This document shows positions 29,105 to 37,078 of a stretch of 64,000 nucleotides of DNA, in pieces. Made by a program: the position numbers and the translations under genes. This DNA comes from Paenibacillus ottowii. Lineage in GTDB: Bacteria; Bacillota; Bacilli; Paenibacillales; Paenibacillaceae. Position 1 is the stretch's first letter; every line of letters begins with the position of its first letter. The DNA lies in NCBI RefSeq assembly GCF_006874425.1, contig NZ_VIJZ01000001.1, positions 682,001-746,000 on the forward strand. Direction: 5' to 3'. Under the pieces are notes generated by a model. It ran no database searches. It saw only the letters and a list, made by a program, of their open reading frames with translations, and was not told where the DNA came from.

Positions 29105-29754
29105 AAATGCATGAAGAATTGAAAGCAAGAGCTGCTGATATGCATAAGCGTCTAGGAGGTACTATATTCGCTTTCCCGATAGAAGAAGAAAACCCTTTGT
29201 CTAAATATGCAGTGGCTGTGTTTAACGGGAAAGATTACTCTGTTTACCCTAATGCTATGACCATTGAAGAAGCGGCTGCTGGCATTTTAGAAGTTTTGAA
29301 TGGATTTAAAGAAGAGGGTTGGGATCATGACTATGAACGCAATGTACGTTTTGCTTTGTATCAATCACAAGTTGATGCGCCCAGCGTAACTATGCGGAGA
29401 CTAAAGAAAGGAAAAGGAAATTACACTATTCCAGCTTATGAAAGTGATATAGACGTTATGGACAATCCTGACGATCCAGAAGGCAAGCTCTTTTCTGCGC
29501 GTGGGCTAATTAAATTCAGTTACTTGACCATGATTGATGAGAAAAACCCTGTAGCTATCAGTTTTATGAATGAATATTACAAATTGCTTGCCTCTTTCAG
29601 ATATGGGAAAACAGCAGCGGCTATCAAACAAGAAGTACGGCGTATGGGGAGAGATGAAGCTATCCGTTGGATTGAACACACTTATGAACGGTATATCAAG
29701 GATAGTAGAACCATAACGGACATTTTAAATGCCGTAGGGAAGGGGCAGCGATAA
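29101..29754 (+). CDS. Hypothetical early protein (217 aa)
   Basis: Unrecognised. Mixed alpha/beta N-terminus (GTIFAFPIEEENPLSKYAVAVFNGKDYSVYPN), a middle basic segment and a C-terminal helical end (MGRDEAIRWIEHTYERYIKDSRTITDIL). ATGA overlap with the previous gene and TAATG overlap with the next, so the three are read as one block. Confidence 0.8.
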   Translation: MKMHEELKARAADMHKRLGGTIFAFPIEEENPLSKYAVAVFNGKDYSVYPNAMTIEEAAAGILEVLNGFKEEGWDHDYERNVRFALYQSQVDAPSVTMRRLKKGKGNYTIPAYESDIDVMDNPDDPEGKLFSARGLIKFSYLTMIDEKNPVAISFMNEYYKLLASFRYGKTAAAIKQEVRRMGRDEAIRWIEHTYERYIKDSRTITDILNAVGKGQR

Positions 29755-29999
29755 TGAGTCTTGCTAATCATTTAACTCTGAAGCAAGTTCGCGAGAACTG
29801 CAAGAAGTCAATCGAACAGGTTAGTGATGAAACGGGGATTTCAGTTGCTAAGTTAAAACGCTGGGAGAAAGATGCATCAAGAGCGGAAACGTACGAGTTC
29901 TTTCGTCTGTTGCAATACTACAAAATATCTTTCAATCATGTTCATGCAGGAAAAGCAGAAGACGTATACAAAGCTCGTAGAGAGGCGGTGAGCGTGTAA
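29754..29999 (+). CDS. HTH protein of the early operon
   Basis: An 81-aa HTH_3-like protein: LTLKQVRENCKKSIEQVSDETGISVAKLKRWEKDASRAETYEFFRLLQYYKIS. It has no obvious nearby operator of its own. Coupled by overlap with both neighbours. Possibly a modulator of early transcription. Confidence 0.8.
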   Translation: MSLANHLTLKQVRENCKKSIEQVSDETGISVAKLKRWEKDASRAETYEFFRLLQYYKISFNHVHAGKAEDVYKARREAVSV

Positions 30000-30247
30000 T
30001 GGGAATGGACCCTATGGTAATTGATCATTTGAATTGTCATGATAATGTGACGCAAATCAAAAAGGATTTAATCGAATTACTTTGCATTGTTCAGCAGGAT
30101 GAAGTGTTCACTAGAGAAATGATTTCAGAAAAGATATTTAAAGCTGTTCAAGATCTAACATATGCAGAAGAAATCCATTTTGGTGTAATCAAGGGTTTCT
30201 ATGATGAACAAACAAAAAGCCTTAACAATACCTTGGCCGGGCGTTAA
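29999..30247 (+). CDS. Hypothetical early protein (82 aa)
   Basis: Unrecognised soluble helical protein (IKKDLIELLCIVQQDEVFTREMISEKIFKAVQDLTY). ATG overlaps the previous stop (TAATG). Ends just before a long RNA hairpin. Confidence 0.7.
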   Translation: MGMDPMVIDHLNCHDNVTQIKKDLIELLCIVQQDEVFTREMISEKIFKAVQDLTYAEEIHFGVIKGFYDEQTKSLNNTLAGR

Positions 30248-30262
30248 GGCGACATAAATCAA

Positions 30263-30320
30263 GGGACAAGCCCACGCGCACATTATAAGTCATGTCATCA
30301 TAAAGCGCAAGGGCTGTCCC
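30263..30320 (+). promoter_or_regulatory. Long RNA hairpin before the DUF6809-like gene
   Basis: GGGACAAGCCC (30263-30273) pairs with GGGCTGTCCC (30311-30320) with one bulged A. A second short GCGC/GCGC pairing lies inside. The 37-base apical part is AT-rich. It ends 21 bases before the next start, close to the ribosome site, so it may control translation or be an RNase III site. Confidence 0.5.
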
Positions 30321-30341
30321 CAAAAATGGGGAGAGTTGAAC

Positions 30342-30734
30342 ATGAACAGATGCCAGATGGTTTCTTTTAGAGCAATTGAGCCTGATTTCAGAAGACTTCA
30401 AGGTAAAGACCCTATGGATAGTGAACCCGTGTTAACGGATGTATTCGAAAACGGAATGATTGAGGTTCTTCGTGAACTGGCTACACATAAATTTTTAACC
30501 CGTAACACTTCCCGGGATATGCTCCCACACATCGAAGAAGCCAATAAAATTCTTTGTGATAATTTTTCTGCCTTACGCGATAAATTGCCTAAAAAGGAAA
30601 AAGAAGCATTAGGCGATCTGGAAGGCGATTTCAATATTGTTGCTGGATATGAAGAAGAAGAAGCCTTTGTTAAAGGGTTCATTGAGGGATATCGCTTTTT
30701 AAAAACATTACATGTGTCAACGGGGAAAGATTGA
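30342..30734 (+). CDS. DUF6809-like hypothetical protein
   Basis: A 130-aa protein ending EEEEAFVKGFIEGYRFLKTL, the pattern seen in small DUF6809-type proteins of Gram-positive mobile elements. ATG 30342 after GGGGAGAG; TTG 30336 in frame is less likely. No known function. Confidence 0.6.
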   Translation: MNRCQMVSFRAIEPDFRRLQGKDPMDSEPVLTDVFENGMIEVLRELATHKFLTRNTSRDMLPHIEEANKILCDNFSALRDKLPKKEKEALGDLEGDFNIVAGYEEEEAFVKGFIEGYRFLKTLHVSTGKD

Positions 30735-30787
30735 AACAATCGGTCCAAGCAAATGACACTTAAGTCACAGAATAGTGTGGTGGTGAA

Positions 30788-31705
30788 ATGAATGACTTTA
30801 TCCCTAATGGATATATCATCTTAGCGCGAAAAATTAGGAAGTCTAATCTTTGGCTTTCTCTCAAGGCTACTCATAGATTGGTAATGATTGAACTGCTTTT
30901 GCAAGCCGCATATCAAGATTGTGAGGTTGTTAGAAATGGTGAGATTATCCCCCTTAAACGGGGGCAAATTGCAACCTCTTATCAAATGATAGCGGATGAT
31001 ATTGGAGACAAGCAAGTAACAGTAAAAGTTGTGCGTAACGCGATTGAAAAATTAGAAAAACATGATTTTTTGGCAAAGGATGAGGCAAAAGCACGGGCAA
31101 AGCGTGGATTGCTCTTAACCATTGTTAATTACGGGGTTTATCAGGATTCCGATAACTACAAGGGCAAAGCAGAGGGCAATGAAACGGGCATTACAAGGGC
31201 AAAGCAAGGGCAAAGTGAGGGCAAAGCAGGGGCAATACACAATAAGTTAAAGAACTTAAATAAATCTAATAATGTTTTAAAAGATATATATGATTATTGG
31301 AATTCGCTTGAAATTATCAAGCATCGAGAACTAACTCAAAAAATGCAATCCAGTATAAACGCCAGATTAAAAAATATGAGCTTCGAGGAAATGAAAGAAG
31401 CCATAAGCAATTACAACACCATCATTAAAAGTGATTTATATTGGTACACCTACAAATTCACTTTGGAAAAATTCATGAATGCTAAAAACATTGATCAGTT
31501 CTTGAGTGAGAACAATCCATTTGAAACGTTCAAAAAACAACAGGGAGGTGGAGGACGTGGACAGCGTAAAACCAGTCATGCGGGATCTTCTCAAGAGAGT
31601 AGAAACTATGAAAGCCCAACAGAAGACCTCATCCTTGGAAAGCCAAAGGAAGGAGAAGACGGAATTCTTTCCGAAGAGCTATTACAGCGAATTAGAAGCA
31701 CATGA
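30788..31705 (+). CDS. Replication initiator (DnaD-like/phage replisome organiser)
   Basis: A 305-aa protein. An N-terminal winged-helix part (residues about 1-115: NGYIILARKIRKSNLWLSLKATHRLVMIELLLQA, then DIGDKQVTVKVVRNAIEKLEKHDFL) is typical of phage replication initiators. A repeat-rich linker follows (about 120-155), then a DnaD-like C-terminal part (KDIYDYWNSLEIIKHRELTQKM and YWYTYKFTLEKFMNAKN). The linker is encoded by the iterons below. ATG after GGTGGTGA. Next gene is the helicase loader. Confidence 0.82.
   Translation: MNDFIPNGYIILARKIRKSNLWLSLKATHRLVMIELLLQAAYQDCEVVRNGEIIPLKRGQIATSYQMIADDIGDKQVTVKVVRNAIEKLEKHDFLAKDEAKARAKRGLLLTIVNYGVYQDSDNYKGKAEGNETGITRAKQGQSEGKAGAIHNKLKNLNKSNNVLKDIYDYWNSLEIIKHRELTQKMQSSINARLKNMSFEEMKEAISNYNTIIKSDLYWYTYKFTLEKFMNAKNIDQFLSENNPFETFKKQQGGGGRGQRKTSHAGSSQESRNYESPTEDLILGKPKEGEDGILSEELLQRIRST
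31095..31303 (+). other. Putative replication origin (iterons plus AT-rich tract) inside the initiator gene
   Basis: GGGCAAAG-type iterons begin at 31095, 31162, 31174, 31186, 31197, 31208, 31219 and 31230. The last seven are spaced 11-12 bp, about one helical turn. A tract from about 31237 to 31303 is very AT-rich, as expected of a melting region. Origins inside initiator genes are common in phages of this kind. Confidence 0.65.
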
Positions 31706-32498
31706 GGGATGTCCAAAGTGTGATTATACCGGAACCATTAATACATTCCGCTGGGTAGAGAAAGAGGGGTATACGGACAAACATGGGGCGCCTATGAAGG
31801 TGCAGGTGGCGCAAGTGGAGCCCTGCTCATGCTTGCTGGATCGGCAGCTAACAAAATATACGGCAAATAGCAGCTTTAATTATGAGCAAAAGCAGCATAC
31901 TTTCAAAAATGCTGATATTGACGCGAAGAATGCCCAGCACTTTGCTATGGTTACGAAATTCGTTGATAACATCGAAGCCCACCAAGAGAAAGGAACGTGG
32001 CTTTATATCTTTGGGGATGAAACCCGGATTAAAGGAAATCAGAGTGCATACGGCACTGGCAAAACGTATTTGATGGATTGTATAGCTAACGCGTTGGCTG
32101 AAAGACGCATACCGGGCCTCTATGTTACCGAGGAAACACTTTTCGGGGATATCAGGTCTACCTATAGTCGGAACAGTGAAGAGAGTGAAACAGAAGTTTT
32201 GAGCCGCTACTATAACGTTCCTGTGCTAATGATAGATGATTTGTTCACCGCTTCATATTCTGAATGGGCTGAAGGTAAGCTGTACAGCATCCTAAATGAA
32301 CGCATGGATAAAAACAAGATTACAATTATCACCAGCAATTACGCAACGGAACGTATACATCTGCGCTTGCCTCTGAATGGCAGGAAGATTGCCAGCCGGA
32401 TTATTGGACAAGCTCAGCGAATTGAAATGATTGGTCCCGATCGGCGGGAGAAGAAAGCACGAGATAGATTTCAACTGGAAACGGGGAACGAGTTATGA
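31557..32498 (+). CDS. DnaC/DnaI-like helicase loader
   Basis: A 313-aa AAA+ ATPase that loads the replicative helicase. A cysteine cluster lies near residues 55-95 (CPKCDYTG, later CSC). Walker A GTGKT (about 171-175) and Walker B VLMIDDLF (about 224-231) are clear. The C-terminus is arginine-rich. A frame opens at 31506, but GTG 31557 has GGAGGTG (31544-31550) and is the better start. Overlaps the initiator 3' end. No phage helicase is seen, so it probably recruits the host DnaB/DnaC helicase. Confidence 0.88.
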   Translation: MDSVKPVMRDLLKRVETMKAQQKTSSLESQRKEKTEFFPKSYYSELEAHEGCPKCDYTGTINTFRWVEKEGYTDKHGAPMKVQVAQVEPCSCLLDRQLTKYTANSSFNYEQKQHTFKNADIDAKNAQHFAMVTKFVDNIEAHQEKGTWLYIFGDETRIKGNQSAYGTGKTYLMDCIANALAERRIPGLYVTEETLFGDIRSTYSRNSEESETEVLSRYYNVPVLMIDDLFTASYSEWAEGKLYSILNERMDKNKITIITSNYATERIHLRLPLNGRKIASRIIGQAQRIEMIGPDRREKKARDRFQLETGNEL

Positions 32499-32767
32499 AG
32501 ATAATTGTACGTTCAGCTCCAGTAGGAGCGCCATATGAAAAATTGGTCGGTAAAGAAGTGGAAGTTATGTATAACGATCCAGCATGGGGGCCAAATGATT
32601 TCATAGTGAAAAACGGGCCTTACTATGAGGGTCAAAATAACCTCCTTACTATTCCTTTTGGGGACGCTGTAATTACAGATATGAGCGGATCTGAATTTGA
32701 GGACGGACTTGAGCTAGGAATGAAGGTTGGAAAACATGATAAAGCCCCTATAAAAAAGGGGAGATGA
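32495..32767 (+). CDS. Hypothetical protein (90 aa)
   Basis: Unrecognised small beta-rich protein (MKIIVRSAPVGAPYEKLVGKEVEVMYNDPAWGPNDFIV). ATGA overlap with the helicase loader. Confidence 0.7.
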   Translation: MKIIVRSAPVGAPYEKLVGKEVEVMYNDPAWGPNDFIVKNGPYYEGQNNLLTIPFGDAVITDMSGSEFEDGLELGMKVGKHDKAPIKKGR

Positions 32768-32770
32768 AAA

Positions 32771-33187
32771 TTGAGGATAGAAGCCGCAGAAGTAGCCCAA
32801 CAGCTTAGTGATATTTTGAAAGGTATCAAAACAGAGTATGAACACCTTGACCGTGAAGTTCGATATTACGATTTGGAATGTACGGACCTGCTTCACGCTT
32901 TAGAGTTCATGGAGATTGATAACGATATGCGATTAAATATCTCTCAGCAGCTTCAAGATAACCGGAGGAAACGTAGAGTAATCAAAAACGAAAGAGAGCG
33001 CCTACAGCCCTTGTACGATGTCTCAGAAGGACATCCGCATTTAGTCTATGAATTTGAAAAAGCGAAATGGAGAGCTGAAAAGATTGAGTGCATACAGAAG
33101 CATCGTATGTACACACCGCGTATTAGAACGGATATGCAGCAGGCTTTTGACAAGGCCAACCGCAGGAATGATATAGCAGGGGGTTGA
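32771..33187 (+). CDS. Hypothetical coiled-coil protein (138 aa)
   Basis: Helical, highly charged protein with coiled-coil character through most of its length (QLSDILKGIKTEYEHLDREVRYYDLE, QQLQDNRRKRRVIKNERERLQPLY). TTG start after GGGGAG. Similar small proteins occur before late regulators in phages of Gram-positives. Confidence 0.7.
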   Translation: MRIEAAEVAQQLSDILKGIKTEYEHLDREVRYYDLECTDLLHALEFMEIDNDMRLNISQQLQDNRRKRRVIKNERERLQPLYDVSEGHPHLVYEFEKAKWRAEKIECIQKHRMYTPRIRTDMQQAFDKANRRNDIAGG

Positions 33188-33189
33188 GT

Positions 33190-33690
33190 ATGAGCCAACC
33201 AACAACCGATTTACCAAAGCTAGATAATAAGAAGACAAAAAATGCAATAGTAGGTGTTTTTGAAAAATATCAAATATTTAAGAATACGATAATTGAACAG
33301 AGAGAGGCAACCATAACGGCCAGTTATCAAGATCGTCCGAGTGGTCCAACCAATGTAACAAGCGATTCAACTGCGAATGTTGCAATATTTAATGTGTTCG
33401 AGCCTGAACACCGCAGACAATTTTGTGAAAACGTTGAACTGGCTGTCAGTTACCTGTATCCAAAGTATAGAGAGATAATCGAATTAAAATATTTGGGTGA
33501 CGACATGCCAACTGATTACGCAGTTTACAATTTCAAAATGGATCATCCCATTAGTAAGGACACTTACGCAAAATTGCGAAGAAAAGCATTTCAAAATTTA
33601 GCATATAGCTTTCATGCTTTTGGGATTATCAACATACAGAGCTTAATAGACACAAAACGCGCGAACATACGGACAAGCAGCTTCGAATAA
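33190..33690 (+). CDS. ArpU/RinA-like late gene regulator
   Basis: A 166-aa protein with a sigma-region-4-like pattern: CENVELAVSYLYPKYREIIELKYLGDDMPTDYAVYNFKMDHPISKDTYAKLRRKAFQNLAYSF. ArpU-type proteins activate late operons, so the target may lie upstream of terminase or the small genes at 35948. ATG 33190 after GGGGG; TTG 33184 in frame sits on the G-run. Confidence 0.75.
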   Translation: MSQPTTDLPKLDNKKTKNAIVGVFEKYQIFKNTIIEQREATITASYQDRPSGPTNVTSDSTANVAIFNVFEPEHRRQFCENVELAVSYLYPKYREIIELKYLGDDMPTDYAVYNFKMDHPISKDTYAKLRRKAFQNLAYSFHAFGIINIQSLIDTKRANIRTSSFE

Positions 33691-33722
33691 ACTATACAAC
33701 CAAGATCGGAGGGGAGGGAACA

Positions 33723-33935
33723 ATGTTAAGTCCAGGGGATTATGGCGACTCACACGCACATAAAAAAGTGGAAATTGAAAGTAAGGTCACAACGTACATT
33801 CAAGGCAAAAACGGACTCATTGGAATTATAATCCCGCCCTGTGAGGGGCCGACAAACGCATTAGAAGACCTTCACCGTACAATCGCTGAAATAGCAATTA
33901 AACAAGCCATAAAGAAAGAAGCCACTCCAGAATAA
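33723..33935 (+). CDS. Hypothetical protein (70 aa)
   Basis: Unrecognised small protein (HKKVEIESKVTTYIQGKNGLIGIIIPPCEGPTNALEDLHRTIAEIAIKQ). ATG after GGAGGGGAGGG. Its end forms the left arm of a terminator. Confidence 0.65.
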   Translation: MLSPGDYGDSHAHKKVEIESKVTTYIQGKNGLIGIIIPPCEGPTNALEDLHRTIAEIAIKQAIKKEATPE

Positions 33936-33955
33936 GGGGTGGCTTCTTTCTTTAT
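33912..33955 (+). terminator. Terminator of the early operon
   Basis: Long stem AAGAAAGAAGCCAC / GTGGCTTCTTTCTT around 33912-33925 and 33939-33952, followed by TTA. It closes the early operon before the convergent integrase gene. Confidence 0.8.
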
Positions 33956-34033
33956 AGATAAGTAGCTTATGAAAAAAGGCTGCTACACCAACGTTTTTCT
34001 TTTGCATATATCATGACATAACAGATGAATAGG

Positions 34034-35683
34034 TTATATACTCATAAGACTAAAGAAATCACGCGTAACCAAACCCGGCTTTAAAACTGGGTACAATACA
34101 TATTTAGCAGGAATACGGCCCCGACCTCGTTCCGTTAATTCCACAATAACACGATCAAAGACACTTCTCAGTATTTTATTACGATCAGATTTATCTTCTG
34201 CTGCTTGGTACGCCTCAAGAACAGATGTTAGATTATTCTTCACCACATCAATATCAATTTGGTTTCTCTCCGTAGGAAGTGGTTTACTTGCTTCTGCTTC
34301 TAGAAGGGCAAGCTCCTGTAACTCCGAATCAATCTCCGCTTTTCTTTCGTCAAACATTTCATCTGTATACTTGCCAGTTTCATATTTTTCATATATGAAA
34401 TTCATCCGCTTCTTTAGTTCTTTGCTTCGCGACTCAATATATGAAGAAACGTCTTCTTTATAATTAACCTTTTTATCTTCTGCAATAAGTTGGGAGAGTT
34501 GTTCTTGTAGAATATCCTTATCTAAATTTGAAAAATGCCGCAACACTTCCAGTAAGTCTTCTTCTATAGATCTATATTTCAAAAATGTACAGCCGGAAGT
34601 AGTACACCACAAAAATTCTTTGTGATATTTATTTATAGTCCCCGATTTTGTTTTGTAGTTTTGAACGCTGTATTGTCTAACCATTCTCCGGCCGCATTTC
34701 TGGCACACGCATAGGCCAGCAAGTTCACAAGGGGAAAAATCCATCTTGTTACGCGGTTTATGAGCAGAGTCAATTAATTTGCCCTGTGCCTGTAACCATG
34801 TGGTAGGGCTAATGATAGCCGGGAATGCATCCGGTACGATTATATGTTCTTCTTCTGGACGCTGGACCATTTTCCCATTGATTCTCTGTGTAGTTCGGAA
34901 ACGCAATGTTCCTATATACCGCTCGTTGCTTATTAGCTGTAATAGTTGATTTGGATGCCATTCTTTTTTTCCTTTAGGTGTCCGTATCAATGTCTTTTTG
35001 CTTATATATGTAGCCAAAGCCCGGAAGCTAACAGCACGTCTTGTTCCGTCAGATTCTGGCACACCATTTACATAATAATCAAAAATCATACGCACAATAC
35101 TAGCTTCCTCTTCATTTATAACTAGCTTTTTCGAATCCTTATCATAATCGAATCCGAACGGAGCAGGACCAGCAACCCAACGGCCTGCAATTGCGTTGTT
35201 CACTCTCCCTCCAAATAGACGTTCTCTAGTTGTTTCAAATTCTTCACGAGACATAAAGAGTTCAAATCGGATTTGCCGTAGGTCAGACGGGTTACGAGGA
35301 TCATATAACTTGTAAGGAGTTAAAATGAAAATCCGATTATCAACTATTAAATCATAAATAACACCCATATCAGTATAAGAGCCACGGCCCATACGTGATA
35401 TCTCTTTAACTGCAATAGCCTGGTATTTCTTCATGCGAAGATCATCAATGACACCTTGGAAAACTGGCCGTGTTGATATTTTGTCACCGGACCCGACTTC
35501 GGGCCGCTGAGTATAAGGGATTCCCAAAGGTTCAAGGACTCTGTCCATTAACTCTTTTTGGGCTTTTAGAACATCTTCGCCTGTTCTTCTTTCGTGTTCT
35601 TCATCTGCTCTGGATTTACGCAGGTAGTTAATTATGTTTTCAATTCCTAAACTAAGTAGAAAATCAGCACTTACAGGAGCCAT
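34034..35683 (-). CDS. int: Large serine integrase
   Basis: A 549-aa serine recombinase. Residues about 18-150 are the resolvase domain (catalytic Ser in YLRKSRADEE, then SGDKISTRPVFQGVIDDL and EISRMGRGSY). Residues about 190-290 are the recombinase domain (PFGFDYDKDSKKLVINEEEASIVRMIF). A zinc ribbon with CVCQKCGRRM and WCTTSGC lies near 345-385, then a coiled coil. ATG 35683 has AAAGG nine bases upstream; ATG 35692 is three codons longer but has no room for a ribosome site. Catalyses attP-attB integration. Confidence 0.95.
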   Translation of the reverse strand: MAPVSADFLLSLGIENIINYLRKSRADEEHERRTGEDVLKAQKELMDRVLEPLGIPYTQRPEVGSGDKISTRPVFQGVIDDLRMKKYQAIAVKEISRMGRGSYTDMGVIYDLIVDNRIFILTPYKLYDPRNPSDLRQIRFELFMSREEFETTRERLFGGRVNNAIAGRWVAGPAPFGFDYDKDSKKLVINEEEASIVRMIFDYYVNGVPESDGTRRAVSFRALATYISKKTLIRTPKGKKEWHPNQLLQLISNERYIGTLRFRTTQRINGKMVQRPEEEHIIVPDAFPAIISPTTWLQAQGKLIDSAHKPRNKMDFSPCELAGLCVCQKCGRRMVRQYSVQNYKTKSGTINKYHKEFLWCTTSGCTFLKYRSIEEDLLEVLRHFSNLDKDILQEQLSQLIAEDKKVNYKEDVSSYIESRSKELKKRMNFIYEKYETGKYTDEMFDERKAEIDSELQELALLEAEASKPLPTERNQIDIDVVKNNLTSVLEAYQAAEDKSDRNKILRSVFDRVIVELTERGRGRIPAKYVLYPVLKPGLVTRDFFSLMSI

Positions 35684-35723
35684 ATACAACATCCTTTAGT
35701 TTTTATTTTGGTATGTGTAATGT

Positions 35724-35729
35724 ATTATA
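35724..35729 (-). promoter_or_regulatory. -10 element upstream of integrase
   Basis: Minus-strand TATAAT at 35729-35724, about 40 bases before the integrase start. The -35 region is weak (TTCTTT-like). Confidence 0.45.
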
Positions 35730-35840
35730 TCCCAAACAAAAAAGTAAAAGAACGAAAATCTTAGAAAAATAATAGTAAAATGATAGAAGATAGTTATCAC
35801 ATTTTTGATTTTTGATCTGATATATTTATAACATCGAAAT

Positions 35841-35875
35841 TTGGTGATCAGGAAACTTTTCCTTAGCTTCACCAA
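35841..35875. other. attP: Candidate attP of the serine integrase
   Basis: Nested inverted repeat TTGGTGA (35841-35847) / TCACCAA (35869-35875) with inner AGGAA / TTCCT, not perfectly symmetric in length. It lies about 160 bases upstream of the integrase start, where serine integrases keep attP. The crossover dinucleotide cannot be named. Confidence 0.5.
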
Positions 35876-35892
35876 TCCATAAGCAAGCATGA

Positions 35893-35919
35893 GGGGAACG
35901 AAAATTCGTTCTCCTTTTT
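35893..35919 (+). terminator. Terminator next to candidate attP
   Basis: Stem GGGGAACGAA / TTCGTTCTCC with one G-T pair, then five T. In a prophage integrated at the neighbouring candidate attP it would shield phage genes from host read-through. Confidence 0.75.
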
Positions 35920-35947
35920 GCTATGCCATAACAAGGAGGAAACTAGC

Positions 35948-36205
35948 ATGTCTGTAAAACCACGTTTCGCATTTCTCAGCTCTGATGGTATTTTACATCT
36001 GCATGATGAAGAACACGCAGCACAGCACGGCAAGCACGTTCAAACATCCCTGACGGATGATGAAAGCGGCTTTCCGATCGTCGAGGGTCAAGGCGTTGTT
36101 TATTATGCCCGAGAAGATAAAGCCTACGTTAACGGTAACAAGTCGGACGGTAAACTTATTGCCACCCCACCAGTGCTCAAGCAACTTGCAACAGAGCTAT
36201 TGTAA
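35948..36205 (+). CDS. Hypothetical 85-aa protein
   Basis: Unrecognised soluble protein (VKPRFAFLSSDGILHLHDEEHAAQHGKHVQTSLTDD). ATG 35948 after AAGGAGGAA; a frame opens further upstream at 35918 without support. First gene of the short block running to terminase. Confidence 0.75.
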   Translation: MSVKPRFAFLSSDGILHLHDEEHAAQHGKHVQTSLTDDESGFPIVEGQGVVYYAREDKAYVNGNKSDGKLIATPPVLKQLATELL

Positions 36206-36212
36206 CACCTTA

Positions 36213-36228
36213 CCCGGCTTATGCCGGG
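36213..36228 (+). terminator. GC-rich hairpin after the 85-aa gene
   Basis: CCCGGC-ttat-GCCGGG followed by CTTGTGG. Weak as a terminator, since no T-run follows. It lies directly before the tRNA-like element. Confidence 0.4.
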
Positions 36229-36233
36229 CTTGT

Positions 36234-36276
36234 GGTGCATACAGGACTATGGGCGGTTCGATTCCGCTGTGCGCCA
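36234..36276 (+). ncRNA. tRNA-like acceptor/T-arm minihelix
   Basis: A perfect T-arm, GGCGG-TTCGATT-CCGCT (36252-36268), is followed by GTGCGCC-A (36269-36276) that pairs as a seven-base acceptor stem with GGTGCAT (36234-36240). Only eleven bases replace the D and anticodon arms. No CCA is encoded. It may be a tRNA relic, an old tRNA-type att core or a functional RNA mimic. Confidence 0.4.
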
Positions 36277-36301
36277 TTTATTATTATCCGGGGGAACATA
36301 C

Positions 36302-36439
36302 ATGATTAAGTCAACCAAGCGCCCACCGCCTGTGCCTGCTGTTTCGCCTCTACAGCCGATCAAGTGTCAAGGCTGCGTATGGGGTAACTGGACAGGAACA
36401 AAACAAACATGCATGTGGGTGAATTGTAGAAAGGGATGA
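36302..36439 (+). CDS. 45-aa zinc-ribbon-like protein
   Basis: ATG 36302 after a GGGGG site. The product has a proline-rich start (KRPPPVPAVSPL) and the pattern C-x2-C ... C-x4-C (QPIKCQGCVWGNW, TCMWVNC), which suggests a small metal-binding protein. Confidence 0.65.
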   Translation: MIKSTKRPPPVPAVSPLQPIKCQGCVWGNWTGTKQTCMWVNCRKG

Positions 36440-36443
36440 TGTT

Positions 36444-36716
36444 ATGAACGGACTGACCAAAGAGCAGCGAGAAACATTTGAGGACACTATTCGCAAGCTA
36501 CATGAAGCTGCTGCCGCTATGTGGAAAAGCATCAAAGAATCATTTGCCCCACTGATTGAAGCGTTCAGAAAAATTACAGTCGACGATCTGAAATGGCTAT
36601 ATGAATACAGCCCACACATTTCTCCTACATACATGAAGCTTAATTATCGGCAAAGGCTACAGTCTCAGGTAATTGATCGTCGCCCTGTACGCATTGTGGC
36701 AAGGACGCGGTGTTAA
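36444..36716 (+). CDS. Hypothetical protein (90 aa)
   Basis: Unrecognised helical protein (MNGLTKEQRETFEDTIRKLHEAAAAMWKSIKESFAPLIEAFRKIT), with a basic C-terminal end. ATG after AAAGGGATGATG. Its stop overlaps the HNH gene start. Confidence 0.7.
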   Translation: MNGLTKEQRETFEDTIRKLHEAAAAMWKSIKESFAPLIEAFRKITVDDLKWLYEYSPHISPTYMKLNYRQRLQSQVIDRRPVRIVARTRC

Positions 36717-37078
36717 TGGCTCTTAAACGATTCTGCGGTAAGCAGGGATGCAAGGAACTGGTCGCAGGCAATGAGAGGTACTGTGAGGCTCACCAAGAGC
36801 AAGTACGCAGCTATGACCAGCAGAGAGGCACAGCAGCCGAGCGCGGCTATGATAGCAAATGGCGCAAGGCACGTGAAGGCTACCTACGTAAGCACCCATT
36901 ATGTACCTACTGTTTCCAACGTGGGTACTTGGCTGCTGCGACAGTAGTCGATCATATCATCCCGCACCGGGGAGACAAGCAACTGTTTTGGGATAGGGAT
37001 AACTGGCAACCGCTGTGTAAGCAATGCCACGATACCAAGACAGCAAAAGAAGATGGGGGTTTTGGGAATGGGAGCTAG
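36716..37078 (+). CDS. HNH endonuclease (terminase-associated type)
   Basis: A 120-aa protein with a zinc-coordinated HNH core: CTYCFQRGYLAAATVVDHIIPHRGDKQLFWDRDNWQPLCKQCHDTKTAKE, with the first His in DHIIPHR and the last in CHDTKT. HNH genes just before terminase are needed for DNA cutting and packaging in HK97-type cos phages. ATG 36716 overlaps the previous stop (TAATG); an upstream GTG (36710) is in frame. Confidence 0.92.
   Translation: MALKRFCGKQGCKELVAGNERYCEAHQEQVRSYDQQRGTAAERGYDSKWRKAREGYLRKHPLCTYCFQRGYLAAATVVDHIIPHRGDKQLFWDRDNWQPLCKQCHDTKTAKEDGGFGNGS

Noticed and set aside
31160-31236. CRISPR array
   Set aside because: The repeats are 8-9 bp, spaced about 11 bp and in frame within the initiator gene; they are iterons.
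35696-35890. 64-aa minus-strand frame upstream of integrase
   Set aside because: AT-rich chance frame over the attP/promoter region.
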